Source of the DNA: Syntrophaceae bacterium UBA7520
GTDB taxonomy: Bacteria; Desulfobacterota; Syntrophia; Syntrophales; Smithellaceae
DNA length: 64,000 nt
Direction: 5' to 3'
NCBI GenBank assembly: GCA_002478265.1
Contig: DLNC01000040.1
Span: forward strand, 46,256 to 110,255
Positions within the stretch are counted from its first letter, which is position 1. Every line of letters begins with the position of its first letter. A program made the position numbers and the translations under genes. Below are positions 1 through 8,635 of the stretch, one piece after another. A model generated the notes under the pieces. It was not told where the DNA came from. It worked only from the letters and a program-made list of their open reading frames with translations, and did not search any database.

Positions 1-25
1 TTTCAGCATTAATAAGGAGCGTAGT

Positions 26-850
26 ATGTGGGAATATACCGATAAAGTGAAAGATCATTTTCTCAATCCCCGAAACGTCGGAGAAATTGAAAATCCCGAC
101 GGCGTGGCCGAAGTTGGGTCGCTTGCCTGCGGTGATGCTCTGAAGCTTACTTTCAAGCTCGATGAAAATAAAAGAATCAAAGACGCCAAATTCAAGACTT
201 TCGGCTGCGCGAGCGCCATCGCTTCTTCTTCGGCGCTGACGGAAATGATCAAAGGCATGACGGTGGATGAAGCGCTGAAAGTGACCAATCGTGATATTGC
301 CCAGTATCTGGGAGGTCTGCCGGATGAAAAAATGCATTGCTCCGTACTAGGCAAACAGGCCCTGGAGAAAGCCGTGGAAAATTACCGCGGTGTTCCCGCG
401 GCGGTTGCAGACGAAAAGATTATCTGCGAATGTTTCGGCGTTACAGATAAGGAAATCGAAAAAGCAATCCGGGAAAACAACCTGACCACAGTGGAAGAGG
501 TTACCAACTATACGAAGGCCGGGGGAGGGTGCGGCGGATGCCACGAGGATATTCAGGAGATTATCGACAGAATAAAAAAAGAAACAAAACCTGATGTAAA
601 ACCGAAAATGACAAACCTGCAGAAAATTCAGCTTATTCAGGAAACAATCGAGCGCGAAATCAGGCCGTCACTTAAACATGACGGAGGTGATATTGAAATA
701 ATCGATATTATAGGCAATCGGGTTCTTGTGGCCACGCGCGGCGCCTGCGCCACCTGCAAGGCCTCCAATATTACTCTGAAAAATTTTGTGGAATTCAAGT
801 TAAAAGAATTTGTTTCGCCTGATTTGGTGGTGGAGGAGGTGGAAAAGTGA
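26..850 (+). CDS. nifU: NifU-type Fe-S cluster assembly scaffold, three-domain
   Basis: Scaffold on which [2Fe-2S] and [4Fe-4S] clusters are built from NifS-delivered sulfur before transfer to apo-proteins in the cytoplasm. Three modules are visible in 274 residues. The N-terminal IscU-like domain has its three ligand cysteines near C35 (ACGD), C61 and C105. A central BFD-like [2Fe-2S] domain has C134, C136, C169 and C172. The C-terminal NifU domain carries CATC at 241-244. Length matches full NifU. An AAGGAG ribosome site lies 7 bases before the ATG. Its stop overlaps the nifS start, so the two are translationally coupled. No nitrogenase genes are in the window, so a general Fe-S role is likely rather than a nitrogen-fixation role. 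Confidence 0.95.
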   Translation: MWEYTDKVKDHFLNPRNVGEIENPDGVAEVGSLACGDALKLTFKLDENKRIKDAKFKTFGCASAIASSSALTEMIKGMTVDEALKVTNRDIAQYLGGLPDEKMHCSVLGKQALEKAVENYRGVPAAVADEKIICECFGVTDKEIEKAIRENNLTTVEEVTNYTKAGGGCGGCHEDIQEIIDRIKKETKPDVKPKMTNLQKIQLIQETIEREIRPSLKHDGGDIEIIDIIGNRVLVATRGACATCKASNITLKNFVEFKLKEFVSPDLVVEEVEK

Positions 851-2019
851 GCGTGATATATCTGGATAATAACGCGACCACTCAGGTGGCCGAAGAAGTT
901 TTGGAAGCGATGCTTCCTTATTTCCGCGAATTTTATGGAAATCCATCCAGCATGCACACTTTCGGCGGCCAGGTGGGACAAAAGATTCGCGCGGCGCGGG
1001 AACAGGTTGCCGCACTCATCGGCGCAATGCCGGAAGAAATTATATTCACCAGTTGCGGTACCGAAAGCGACAATTCCGCTATTCGCTCCGCATTGGCCAC
1101 CCAACCGGATAAAAAACATATCATAACCAGCCGTGTGGAGCATCCGGCGGTGCGGGCCTTGTGCGCCCACCTGGCCGCGCAGGGGTATCGGGTTACCGAA
1201 CTGCCCGTTGATAAAAACGGTATTCTGGATCTGGAAAATCTGGAAAAAAGCATGACTCCGGATACCGCTATCGTTAGCCTGATGTGGGGGAACAATGAAA
1301 CGGGTGTGATCTTCCCGGTGGAAGAGGCGGCGGCGATGGCGCATGAAAAAGGCATATTGTTTCACACGGACGCTGTCCAAGCAGTCGGGAAAATCCCCAT
1401 AAATTTAAAAATGAACGTTATCGATATGCTATCCATTTCTGGGCATAAACTGCACGCGCCCAAGGGTGTCGGTGTTTTGTATATTCGGCGCGGCACCAAA
1501 TTTTCGCCTTTTCTGATCGGCGGCCATCAGGAAAAAGAACGTCGCGGCGGCACGGAAAACGCGCCGGGCATCATCGGCCTGGGAAAAGCCTGCGAACTGG
1601 CGGCAAAAAATCTGGATAAGGAAAATACCTACGTAAAGAAATTGCGCGACAGGCTGGAAAGAGAAATATTGAAGAAAATTCCGCAGAGCCGTGTAAACGG
1701 CGACACAGGCAATCGCCTGCCCAATACCACCAACATAAGTTTTGAATACGTGGAAGGAGAGGCCATACTGCTTCTGATGAATGAACTTGGCATTTGCGCA
1801 TCTTCGGGCTCCGCCTGCACGTCAGGATCCCTACAGCCGTCGCATGTTCTACGCGCGATGGGTGTTCCTTTTACCATGGCGCACGGTTCCGTGCGCTTCA
1901 GTTTAAGTATTTATAACACGGAGAAAGAAATCGATTTTGTCATTGAAAAAATGCCCGCGATTATTGAGCGTTTGCGCGGCATGTCGCCATTCTGGAACCA
2001 GGCTTGCACAAATCAATAG
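847..2019 (+). CDS. nifS: Cysteine desulfurase NifS/IscS
   Basis: PLP enzyme that removes sulfur from L-cysteine as an enzyme persulfide and hands it to NifU. The PLP lysine is K201 in SGHKLHAPKG, and the persulfide cysteine is C324 in SSGSACTSG, the group I (NifS/IscS) loop. 390 residues is normal for the family. It starts with GTG, which overlaps the nifU TGA by two bases, and the protein opens with the usual VIYLDNNATT. The next gene encodes a serine acetyltransferase, so the operon couples cysteine synthesis to cysteine use. Confidence 0.95.
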   Translation: MSVIYLDNNATTQVAEEVLEAMLPYFREFYGNPSSMHTFGGQVGQKIRAAREQVAALIGAMPEEIIFTSCGTESDNSAIRSALATQPDKKHIITSRVEHPAVRALCAHLAAQGYRVTELPVDKNGILDLENLEKSMTPDTAIVSLMWGNNETGVIFPVEEAAAMAHEKGILFHTDAVQAVGKIPINLKMNVIDMLSISGHKLHAPKGVGVLYIRRGTKFSPFLIGGHQEKERRGGTENAPGIIGLGKACELAAKNLDKENTYVKKLRDRLEREILKKIPQSRVNGDTGNRLPNTTNISFEYVEGEAILLLMNELGICASSGSACTSGSLQPSHVLRAMGVPFTMAHGSVRFSLSIYNTEKEIDFVIEKMPAIIERLRGMSPFWNQACTNQ

Positions 2020-2033
2020 AGGAGAATATTTTA

Positions 2034-2990
2034 ATGAAAAGCGCCCGCAGCGACGATGAATGCAAACAGGAAATAAGCGCCGCCCACGATTTTCGCGCAG
2101 CTATCCCGAATATTGTGGATGATCTAGTATCCTCCTGTAACAGGGATGGCTGTTTCGACCATGTAAGTACCGAACCAATCCCTTACCGGGAAGCGATTAT
2201 CGATATTATCAGGCGTCTGGCCCTTATCCTTTATCCTGGTTATTTTATCAAGACGAGGCTGGATCAGACCAATCTCGGGTATTACCTCGGCCAGCAAGTG
2301 ACATCGCTTTATGAAGTTTTATCCGAACAGGTGATTCTGGCGCTCAGGCATGATTGCATCCGTCATAATCAGTCGTGCATAAAATGTGAGGAGACAGGCC
2401 AGAAAATTACAATCGATTTTTTGAAAGGTTTGACAAAAATCAGGACAATGCTTGCCAAGGACATACGCGCGGCGTACGATGGTGATCCGGCGGCCAAGGG
2501 ATATGATGAGATAATTTTCAGCTATCCGGGCCTCTGGGCGATTATGGTGTACCGCGTGGCGCATGAACTTTATCATTTGAATGTTCCGCTGATACCCCGG
2601 ATCATGACGGAGCACGCGCACAGCCTGACCGGCATTGATATTCATCCGGCGGCGCATATCGGAGAAAGTTTTTTCATCGACCACGGAACAGGCGTGGTTA
2701 TCGGAGAAACATGCACCATCGGCGACCGCGTGCGCATTTATCAGGGAGTGACTTTGGGAGCATTGTCGCTCTCGCGGGAGGACTGCCAGAACCTGCGCAA
2801 CCAGAAACGACATCCGACAATCGGCAGCGATGTCATCATCTACGCAAACGCCACGATTCTGGGTGGTAAAACAGTTATCGGAGACCGCGCGGTAATCGGC
2901 GGCAACGTCTGGATAATTTCTTCTGTGCCGCCCGATACGGAGGTATTTCTCGAAAAACAGAATTATGTTGTAGGTGATAAGAAGAAATAA
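2034..2990 (+). CDS. cysE: Serine O-acetyltransferase (EpsC/CysE type)
   Basis: Makes O-acetylserine from L-serine and acetyl-CoA, the committed step before cysteine synthase. The C-terminal third shows the left-handed beta-helix hexapeptide repeats (GIDIHPAAHIGESFFIDHG, then TIGDRVRIYQGVTLGA) with the family's active-site HG and a nearby Asp. About 318 residues with a long helical N-terminus fits the EpsC-like branch. I chose the ATG at 2034 because AGGAG lies 9 bases before it, just after the nifS stop. An in-frame ATG at 2004 lies inside nifS and has no ribosome site. Third gene of the nifU-nifS operon. Confidence 0.9.
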   Translation: MKSARSDDECKQEISAAHDFRAAIPNIVDDLVSSCNRDGCFDHVSTEPIPYREAIIDIIRRLALILYPGYFIKTRLDQTNLGYYLGQQVTSLYEVLSEQVILALRHDCIRHNQSCIKCEETGQKITIDFLKGLTKIRTMLAKDIRAAYDGDPAAKGYDEIIFSYPGLWAIMVYRVAHELYHLNVPLIPRIMTEHAHSLTGIDIHPAAHIGESFFIDHGTGVVIGETCTIGDRVRIYQGVTLGALSLSREDCQNLRNQKRHPTIGSDVIIYANATILGGKTVIGDRAVIGGNVWIISSVPPDTEVFLEKQNYVVGDKKK

Positions 2991-3004
2991 AATGAAAGAA
3001 TAAT

Positions 3005-6000
3005 TTATTTCAGCGGTGCAGGGACATGCTGCATCAGCAATTCGGCAAACTGTTCCGGCGGTATGGGCTTGCTGAAATAAAATCCCTGTAATTCGTCACA
3101 GGATTTTGCGCGTAAAAAATTCAATTGTTCCTCGGTTTCCACGCCTTCGGCAACTACCGTAAGGCTCAGTGTTTTTCCCATAGCAATGATTGCTTCAGTA
3201 ATGGCTTTATCCTCAGAATCGTTAGGAAGGTTACGGACAAAGGAGCGGTCTATTTTAAGCGTGTCGATAGGGAAATGCTTGAGTTGAGCCAGCGATGAAT
3301 AGCCGGTGCCGAAGTCGTCAATGGCCAGCCGTACCCCCAGCTTCTTGATCCCTTCCAGCACGCCGATCATGCGGCTGGGATCATGCATGACCATGCTTTC
3401 GGTGATTTCCAGTTCTAACAGGTCCGGCTGTAATCCGGAATCCTGGAGCGCTTTTTCAATATCGTAAAGAAGAAATCTATCCAACAGCTGTCGTAAGGAC
3501 AAATTTACGGCAATGCGAATAGGCGGCAGGCCGGCTTCCTGCCAGGCGGCGTTTTGTTTGCAGGCGGTATTCAGAACCCAACGCCCGATGGGCACGATAA
3601 GTCCTGTTTCTTCAGCCACCGGGATAAATTGATGGGGGGTTACCTCGTGCAAATAAACGTTGTTCCAGCGCAGCAAGGCTTCCACGCCGGTTATGACACC
3701 TGTTTTAAAATCAATTTTGGCCTGATAGGCAAGGCTGAATTCATTCCGCTCCAAGGCGGAACGAAGCTGTGTTTCAATAGAAAGTCTTTCGATGGATTTT
3801 GATTTGATATCAGGGGAATAGAACTGATAATTATTTTTGCCTTCTTCCTTGGCAAAATACATGGCAATGTCCGCGTTCTTCATCAAGGTTTGTTCATCCT
3901 GTCCGTCTTTGGGATAAACGCTGATGCCGATGCTGGCCGTGACACGGCACTCCTCGCGCATGATGGTCACAGGTTTCATTGTCGCGGCGATAAGTTTCTG
4001 CGCGACGACAGCCGCCTGGCCGGCGTCGCTGATTTCTTCAATCATGACGACAAATTCGTCGCCTCCCAGGCGGGCGACAACGTCCATAGCGCGTAGCGTT
4101 TGTTGATAACGCGCGGCAATTTCCTGCAGCAGCTGGTCGCCTGCGTCATGACCGAGCGTATCGTTGATTATTTTGAAGCGATCGAGATCGATGAAAAAAA
4201 CGGCAAGTTTTCGTCGATTGCGTTTTGCAGATTCAATTGCATGATTCAAAAGCTGGCCAAAAAGAAGACGGTTGGGAAGACAGGTGAGGGCGTCATGTGT
4301 GGCTATGTACTGGATTTTTTCTTCCCGCATCAGACGCTCGGTAACGTCACGGGAGATGCCACGAAAGCCGATAGGCTGGCCTTGCGCGTCTTTAACCAGG
4401 GCGACGGAAATTTCATTGTAGGCAATGGTGCCGTCTTTTTTAATTACTTCCGAAGCGTGCGCTTTTACCGATTTTCCGGTTCTGTAAACGCTGTTGAATA
4501 GATGAAATAGCGCTTTGGCGTTCTTTTCATCGGTAATTTGACGATGGCTCATGCCTATTAATTCATCGGCGCGGTAACCTAGATTGCGACACTCCGCTTC
4601 ATTGACAAAGGTGAAATAGCCCCTGAGATCGGTTTCAAAATATCCGTCTTCCATCTGTTCAACAATGCTGCGGTATCTTTCCTCCGATTGGTGAATTTTT
4701 TCTTCCATCTGCCTGCGTTCGGTGATATCACGGGCAATACCGCGAAATCCTATTATTTCGCCTTTTTCGTTTTTCAGAGGAAATCCGTTAAGCTCGCCAA
4801 TCCCGATGGAGGCGTCTTTATGAACAGCTCGATAGACGATATTTCTCACCGGCTCCCCAGTTTTATAAATTTTATTAAAGGCTCCGGCAACAACAGGAAT
4901 GTCATCATCAAAAATGAAACTTAGGGAGTTCTTTCCTGCCATTTCTCCTGGAGAATAACCAAGCAAACGTGCGCTTGTTTCCGAAAGAAGAGTGTAATTG
5001 CCGGCAAGGTCAACCTCGAAATAAGCGTCATTCATCTCCTCCATTATCGTGCGGTATTTTTCCTCGGATTGACGCAAAGCTTCTTCCATTTTCTTGCGCT
5101 CTGTAACATCGCGCGATATGCCGCGGAATCCGATCTTTTTGCCGTTTTTATCCCTGATCAGAGACAGTGATAATTCATAAATTCCAATTGTTTTATCTTT
5201 CCTTACACATTCAATTTCCCCTATTGTGGGGTTGCCCGTTTGGTAAACATCGGTATAAAGCTTGACCGTTTTTTCGAAATTAACATCAGTTTGGAAAATA
5301 CGGCTGTTTCTGCCGATCAGCTCTTCGCGGGAATATCCGAGGTGCTTACACAGCATATCATTAAAAAATATGAAGTTGCCGGAAAGGTCCGTCTCGTAAT
5401 AAGCGTCATTAATAGATTCGATGATGGTGCGGTATTTTTCCTCGGAGTTGCGCAACGCCGTTTCGGCAGCTTTACGTTCTGTGACATCGCGCGATATGCC
5501 GCGGAATCCTGTTATTTTGCCTTCTTTGTTTTTTATGAGTGATACAGACATTTCGTGGACTGCCTGTTTTCCGTTTTTTTTGGTAAGCTCTAAATCGTAT
5601 GCCGTAATCGGTTTATTTGTTTTATAAACTTCAATGAAAATGCTGCGCATTTGCTGATAATAAGCTTCATCGGCGAAGAAACGGGAATCTTTGCCGATTA
5701 ATTCTTCTCGAGAATATCCAGTACTTCTGCATTCGGCTTTGTTGACAAAGGTGAATTTTCCTTTCAGGTCGGTTTCAAAATAACCGTCCGCCATTTGTTC
5801 AATTATGGATCGGTATCTTTCTTCCGACTGGCGGAGCTGCTCTTCCATCTGTTTGCGCTCGGTAATGTCGCGGGAAACTCCCCGGAAGCCAAGGGGTTTG
5901 CCTTTTGCGTCTCTTATGATCGTTACGGAAGTTTCATACATTACAGGTGAGCCGTCCTTTTTGGCGGATATAACCTGCATTGATTTTATGGGTATTCCGG

Positions 6001-7066
6001 TAAGATACAGATTTGTATAAGCTTTGTTTACTGTCTGATAATTTTCTTCATCCGGCATGTGTTGGCGGGCGTTCATTCCAATCAATTCATTTCTGGCGTA
6101 TCCGAGAAGCCGGCAGTTGGCGTCATTGACAAACGTGTAGTTGCCGGCAAGGTCAAGTTCAAAATATCCCTCCTGAATGTTTTCTATAATACTTCTATAT
6201 TTCTCTTCGCTTTGACGCAAAGATTCTTCTGTTTGCTTGCGCGCGGTGACGTCTCTGGTGATTCCTCTAAAGCCAATAGGATTGCCCACGTTATCTTTGA
6301 TCAAAGAAGCCGAGACTTCGACCTGTTTTTTGCGCCCGTTTTTTGTGATGATTTCATAGTCAAAGATGGAGCCGCTTTTCCCGGATTTGTATATTTCGTT
6401 AAAAGCGGTGAAGGCCTTCTTGGCATTTGCCGTGTCCACGTATTGGCGGTTGTCCATGCCGATTAATTCTTTCTCAGTATAGCCGTGGATATTGCAGAGG
6501 GCATCGTTAACAAATGTAAAGCGCCCGGAAAGATCAGTTTCAAAATACCCGTCATTGATATTTTCCAAAATAGAGCGGTATTTATCTTCGCTTTGCCGCA
6601 GCGCTTCTTCGATGCTTTTTTGCTGTGTAACATCCATAAAGCTGCCCAGGACAGCGCGTTTTCCACCGTAGTTTACGGATGAAATCTTTTCTATAATCCA
6701 GATGACTTCGCCGCTTTTTTTAATAAATCTGTATTCGAATGGTTTGCTGCTTTTTCCCTGCAAACCGTCAATAGCGAGCATTCTGGTTCTTTCTATGTCC
6801 TGGGGATAAATAAAAGGTGAGGGGTTTTTGCCGATAAGATCATTTGCGCAGTAGCCGGTGATTTCCTCAAAAACAGGATTAACATAAACGAATTTATTAT
6901 TTTGGGATATGTATACGCCTATGCCGACAAAATTTAAAATGTCATTGTAATGGCGTTCAGAGTTTGCAGTGATCTTTTTTTTCCGTGGCGCCGTTTTTGT
7001 TTTAATAGTTTTTGGAGTGGTTTTGTTTTTTTTAATTTGGGAGCCGGGGGTTTTTTTTAAAGCCAT
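3005..7066 (-). CDS. Seven-PAS sensor with GGDEF and EAL domains
   Basis: Predicted cytoplasmic cyclic-di-GMP enzyme; 1353 residues with no signal peptide or membrane segment. After a Lys/Thr-rich N-terminus of about 35 residues come seven PAS/PAC units of about 125 residues (roughly 36-150, 160-285, 286-411, 412-535, 537-660, 661-785, 787-911). Six of them begin with the near-identical SE(E/D)(K/R)YR(S/T)I linker. A GGDEF domain follows with intact GGDEF and an RAMD inhibitory I-site five residues before it. The EAL domain has intact GVEALLRW and DDFGTGYSS. Both synthesis and hydrolysis of c-di-GMP are therefore possible. AAGGAGG precedes the ATG. The signal sensed cannot be read from sequence. 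Confidence 0.93.
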   Translation of the reverse strand: MALKKTPGSQIKKNKTTPKTIKTKTAPRKKKITANSERHYNDILNFVGIGVYISQNNKFVYVNPVFEEITGYCANDLIGKNPSPFIYPQDIERTRMLAIDGLQGKSSKPFEYRFIKKSGEVIWIIEKISSVNYGGKRAVLGSFMDVTQQKSIEEALRQSEDKYRSILENINDGYFETDLSGRFTFVNDALCNIHGYTEKELIGMDNRQYVDTANAKKAFTAFNEIYKSGKSGSIFDYEIITKNGRKKQVEVSASLIKDNVGNPIGFRGITRDVTARKQTEESLRQSEEKYRSIIENIQEGYFELDLAGNYTFVNDANCRLLGYARNELIGMNARQHMPDEENYQTVNKAYTNLYLTGIPIKSMQVISAKKDGSPVMYETSVTIIRDAKGKPLGFRGVSRDITERKQMEEQLRQSEERYRSIIEQMADGYFETDLKGKFTFVNKAECRSTGYSREELIGKDSRFFADEAYYQQMRSIFIEVYKTNKPITAYDLELTKKNGKQAVHEMSVSLIKNKEGKITGFRGISRDVTERKAAETALRNSEEKYRTIIESINDAYYETDLSGNFIFFNDMLCKHLGYSREELIGRNSRIFQTDVNFEKTVKLYTDVYQTGNPTIGEIECVRKDKTIGIYELSLSLIRDKNGKKIGFRGISRDVTERKKMEEALRQSEEKYRTIMEEMNDAYFEVDLAGNYTLLSETSARLLGYSPGEMAGKNSLSFIFDDDIPVVAGAFNKIYKTGEPVRNIVYRAVHKDASIGIGELNGFPLKNEKGEIIGFRGIARDITERRQMEEKIHQSEERYRSIVEQMEDGYFETDLRGYFTFVNEAECRNLGYRADELIGMSHRQITDEKNAKALFHLFNSVYRTGKSVKAHASEVIKKDGTIAYNEISVALVKDAQGQPIGFRGISRDVTERLMREEKIQYIATHDALTCLPNRLLFGQLLNHAIESAKRNRRKLAVFFIDLDRFKIINDTLGHDAGDQLLQEIAARYQQTLRAMDVVARLGGDEFVVMIEEISDAGQAAVVAQKLIAATMKPVTIMREECRVTASIGISVYPKDGQDEQTLMKNADIAMYFAKEEGKNNYQFYSPDIKSKSIERLSIETQLRSALERNEFSLAYQAKIDFKTGVITGVEALLRWNNVYLHEVTPHQFIPVAEETGLIVPIGRWVLNTACKQNAAWQEAGLPPIRIAVNLSLRQLLDRFLLYDIEKALQDSGLQPDLLELEITESMVMHDPSRMIGVLEGIKKLGVRLAIDDFGTGYSSLAQLKHFPIDTLKIDRSFVRNLPNDSEDKAITEAIIAMGKTLSLTVVAEGVETEEQLNFLRAKSCDELQGFYFSKPIPPEQFAELLMQHVPAPLK

Positions 7067-7137
7067 GCACGTTGCCTCCTTGAGAGGATTAACTTGCGCT
7101 CAGGATGTATTTTGTTTTTTAACAACTAGACGAGAAT

Positions 7138-7166
7138 ATTATACAATAACGGGTTGTAATTGAAAA
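7138..7166 (-). promoter_or_regulatory. Candidate sigma-70 promoter of the PAS-GGDEF-EAL gene
   Basis: On the minus strand a perfect TATAAT (7143-7138) lies 17 bases downstream of TTTTCA (7166-7161, 4 of 6 matches to consensus). It sits between the MOSC gene stop and the sensor start, which suggests the sensor has its own promoter rather than depending on read-through. Confidence 0.45.
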
Positions 7167-7182
7167 GAATAATCTATAGATA

Positions 7183-7632
7183 TTAGGAACTTGTAGTTTG
7201 GCTCAAAATTTTTATTTCGTCGCCGGTGGCGATTACGCCTTCAGTAAGAACACGGGCGAAAATTCCTTCCTTGGGCATGACGCAATCGCCTACGGTAAAA
7301 TATATGGCGCATGGCTTTAGGCAGGATTTACCGATTTGTGTAACTTCCAGGACCACTTCACTGCCGATTTTCAGCTTGGTTCCCAACGGTAGTGTATGCA
7401 GTATCAATCCTTGTGTGGTAAGATTTTCCGCGAAATCGCCGTAATTTACCGGCAATCCTTTTTGGCGTATTTTTTCAATGCTTTCCGCGGCAAGAAGACT
7501 AATCTGCCTGGTTTTGTCTTCTCCGTGCGCGTCATTTTCCAAACCGGTGTGTCGCAGAACGTGGCAGCGGCCGATATTATGCTTTTTTTCGCCCTTATTG
7601 TTACTTATATTTACGGATATAATTTTAGCCAT
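7183..7632 (-). CDS. Small MOSC-domain protein
   Basis: Stand-alone MOSC (molybdenum cofactor sulfurase C-terminal) domain protein of 149 residues. The family binds or transfers sulfur or molybdopterin via a conserved cysteine, here probably one of the two in GKSCLKPCAIY. The ending, with EGIFARVLTEG and GDEI, is typical of the short bacterial MOSC proteins often found with molybdopterin genes. No such genes are nearby. I start it at the ATG giving MAKIISVN; an in-frame TTG nine bases upstream is possible. Last gene of the nadA-metXW operon, 15 bases after ridA. Substrate unknown. Confidence 0.8.
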   Translation of the reverse strand: MAKIISVNISNNKGEKKHNIGRCHVLRHTGLENDAHGEDKTRQISLLAAESIEKIRQKGLPVNYGDFAENLTTQGLILHTLPLGTKLKIGSEVVLEVTQIGKSCLKPCAIYFTVGDCVMPKEGIFARVLTEGVIATGDEIKILSQTTSS

Positions 7633-7647
7633 ATAATCCAAAATCTT

Positions 7648-8022
7648 TTATCTTGCCGCAATCGCGTCTATCTCGATCAGCGCGCCTTTGGGCAGATGGG
7701 AGACTTCTACCGTCGAACGCGCCGGCGGATCGGCAGGGAAAAATTCGGCGTATATTTCGTTTACGGCAGGAAAATCTGCCATGTTCTTGAGATATATGGT
7801 TGTCCTGACGGTGTTTCTCATATCAAGGCCGATCTCGGAGAGTATCGTCCTGATATTAACGAGACACTGACGAGCGGCCTGGTTAATATCTTTGAGTGCT
7901 TCGCCGCTTTGCGGATCAATGCCCAGTTGTCCGGAAATAAAAATAAGATCGCCCACTTCAACTGCCGTGGAATAGGGCCCCAAGGCGGGGCTATGCGCTG
8001 ATTTGTGAATTATTTTTTCCAT
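7648..8022 (-). CDS. ridA: RidA family reactive enamine/imine deaminase
   Basis: RidA (YjgF/YER057c/UK114) proteins hydrolyse reactive 2-aminoacrylate and other enamines released by PLP enzymes. 124 residues, opening MEKIIHKSAHSPALGPYS, with the substrate-binding arginine in PARSTVEV and the family ending GALIEIDAIA. The ATG at 8022 has GAGAGG a few bases upstream; upstream in-frame codons lie inside metW and are rejected. It follows metX-metW closely, which fits protection during sulfur amino acid metabolism by PLP enzymes (inference). Confidence 0.92.
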   Translation of the reverse strand: MEKIIHKSAHSPALGPYSTAVEVGDLIFISGQLGIDPQSGEALKDINQAARQCLVNIRTILSEIGLDMRNTVRTTIYLKNMADFPAVNEIYAEFFPADPPARSTVEVSHLPKGALIEIDAIAAR

Positions 8023-8032
8023 AACAATCCTC

Positions 8033-8632
8033 TCAATCGCCGTTTCTTTTGATGACAAAAAGCGAGTTTAGGGCGAATAAATGGGGCAGGAAGCGGACAA
8101 GTTTCGATTTGGCGAGAAAGTATTTCTGCTCGATAATGATATTTTTCTTCGCGCAGTATTCAACAAAATCGCGGATGGTAAGAAACCGGATGTTCGGCGT
8201 TTCATACCAGTAATAGGGGAGGGCGTCGTTGATTGGCGTTTTACCCGCGAACATGAGCGTCAGGCGTGCCTTGATGTGCGCGAAATTGGGAAATCCGACA
8301 ATGACCTTCCGGCCGACCCGGAGCGCTTCGTCGATAACAAAATCAGCTTTTTTAATTTCCTGCATAATCTGATTGAGAATGACATAATCGAAAGATTTAT
8401 CGGGATAATCGACAAGGCCGCTTTCGATGTCGCCTTGCAAAACGGTAAGGCCTTTTTCCACGCACCTGTGCATTTCCTCATCGTTGAGTTCAATTCCCTG
8501 CACCAAAGCCTGCTTTTCTCTGATTAGCAAAGTTAATAATTCGCCACTGCCACAGCCTAAATCCAGGATATGGGCATGTTGAGTGATAATCCGGGCGATA
8601 ATCCGGTAATCCAGGTTAATATTCTCCATCAT
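8033..8632 (-). CDS. metW: MetW, partner protein of homoserine acetyltransferase
   Basis: 199-residue SAM-methyltransferase-fold protein. The class I motif reads HILDLGCGSGELL near residue 20-32, followed by the MetW-typical GIELNDEEMHRCVEKGL and a late Pro/Tyr-rich NAPYYWYETPN-like segment. MetW is found almost always directly after metX and is needed for, or boosts, methionine synthesis in several proteobacteria. Its start lies 3 bases after the metX stop. Either of two adjacent ATG codons may be used. Confidence 0.92.
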   Translation of the reverse strand: MMENINLDYRIIARIITQHAHILDLGCGSGELLTLLIREKQALVQGIELNDEEMHRCVEKGLTVLQGDIESGLVDYPDKSFDYVILNQIMQEIKKADFVIDEALRVGRKVIVGFPNFAHIKARLTLMFAGKTPINDALPYYWYETPNIRFLTIRDFVEYCAKKNIIIEQKYFLAKSKLVRFLPHLFALNSLFVIKRNGD

Positions 8633-8635
8633 ATT

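Noticed and set aside
637..1380. A 247-residue minus-strand open frame
   Set aside because: Antisense to nifU and nifS with no ribosome site and no recognisable pattern.
26..2019. Nitrogen-fixation cluster
   Set aside because: The NifU/NifS names alone suggest it, but no nifHDK or other nif genes occur; these proteins serve general Fe-S assembly in many anaerobes.
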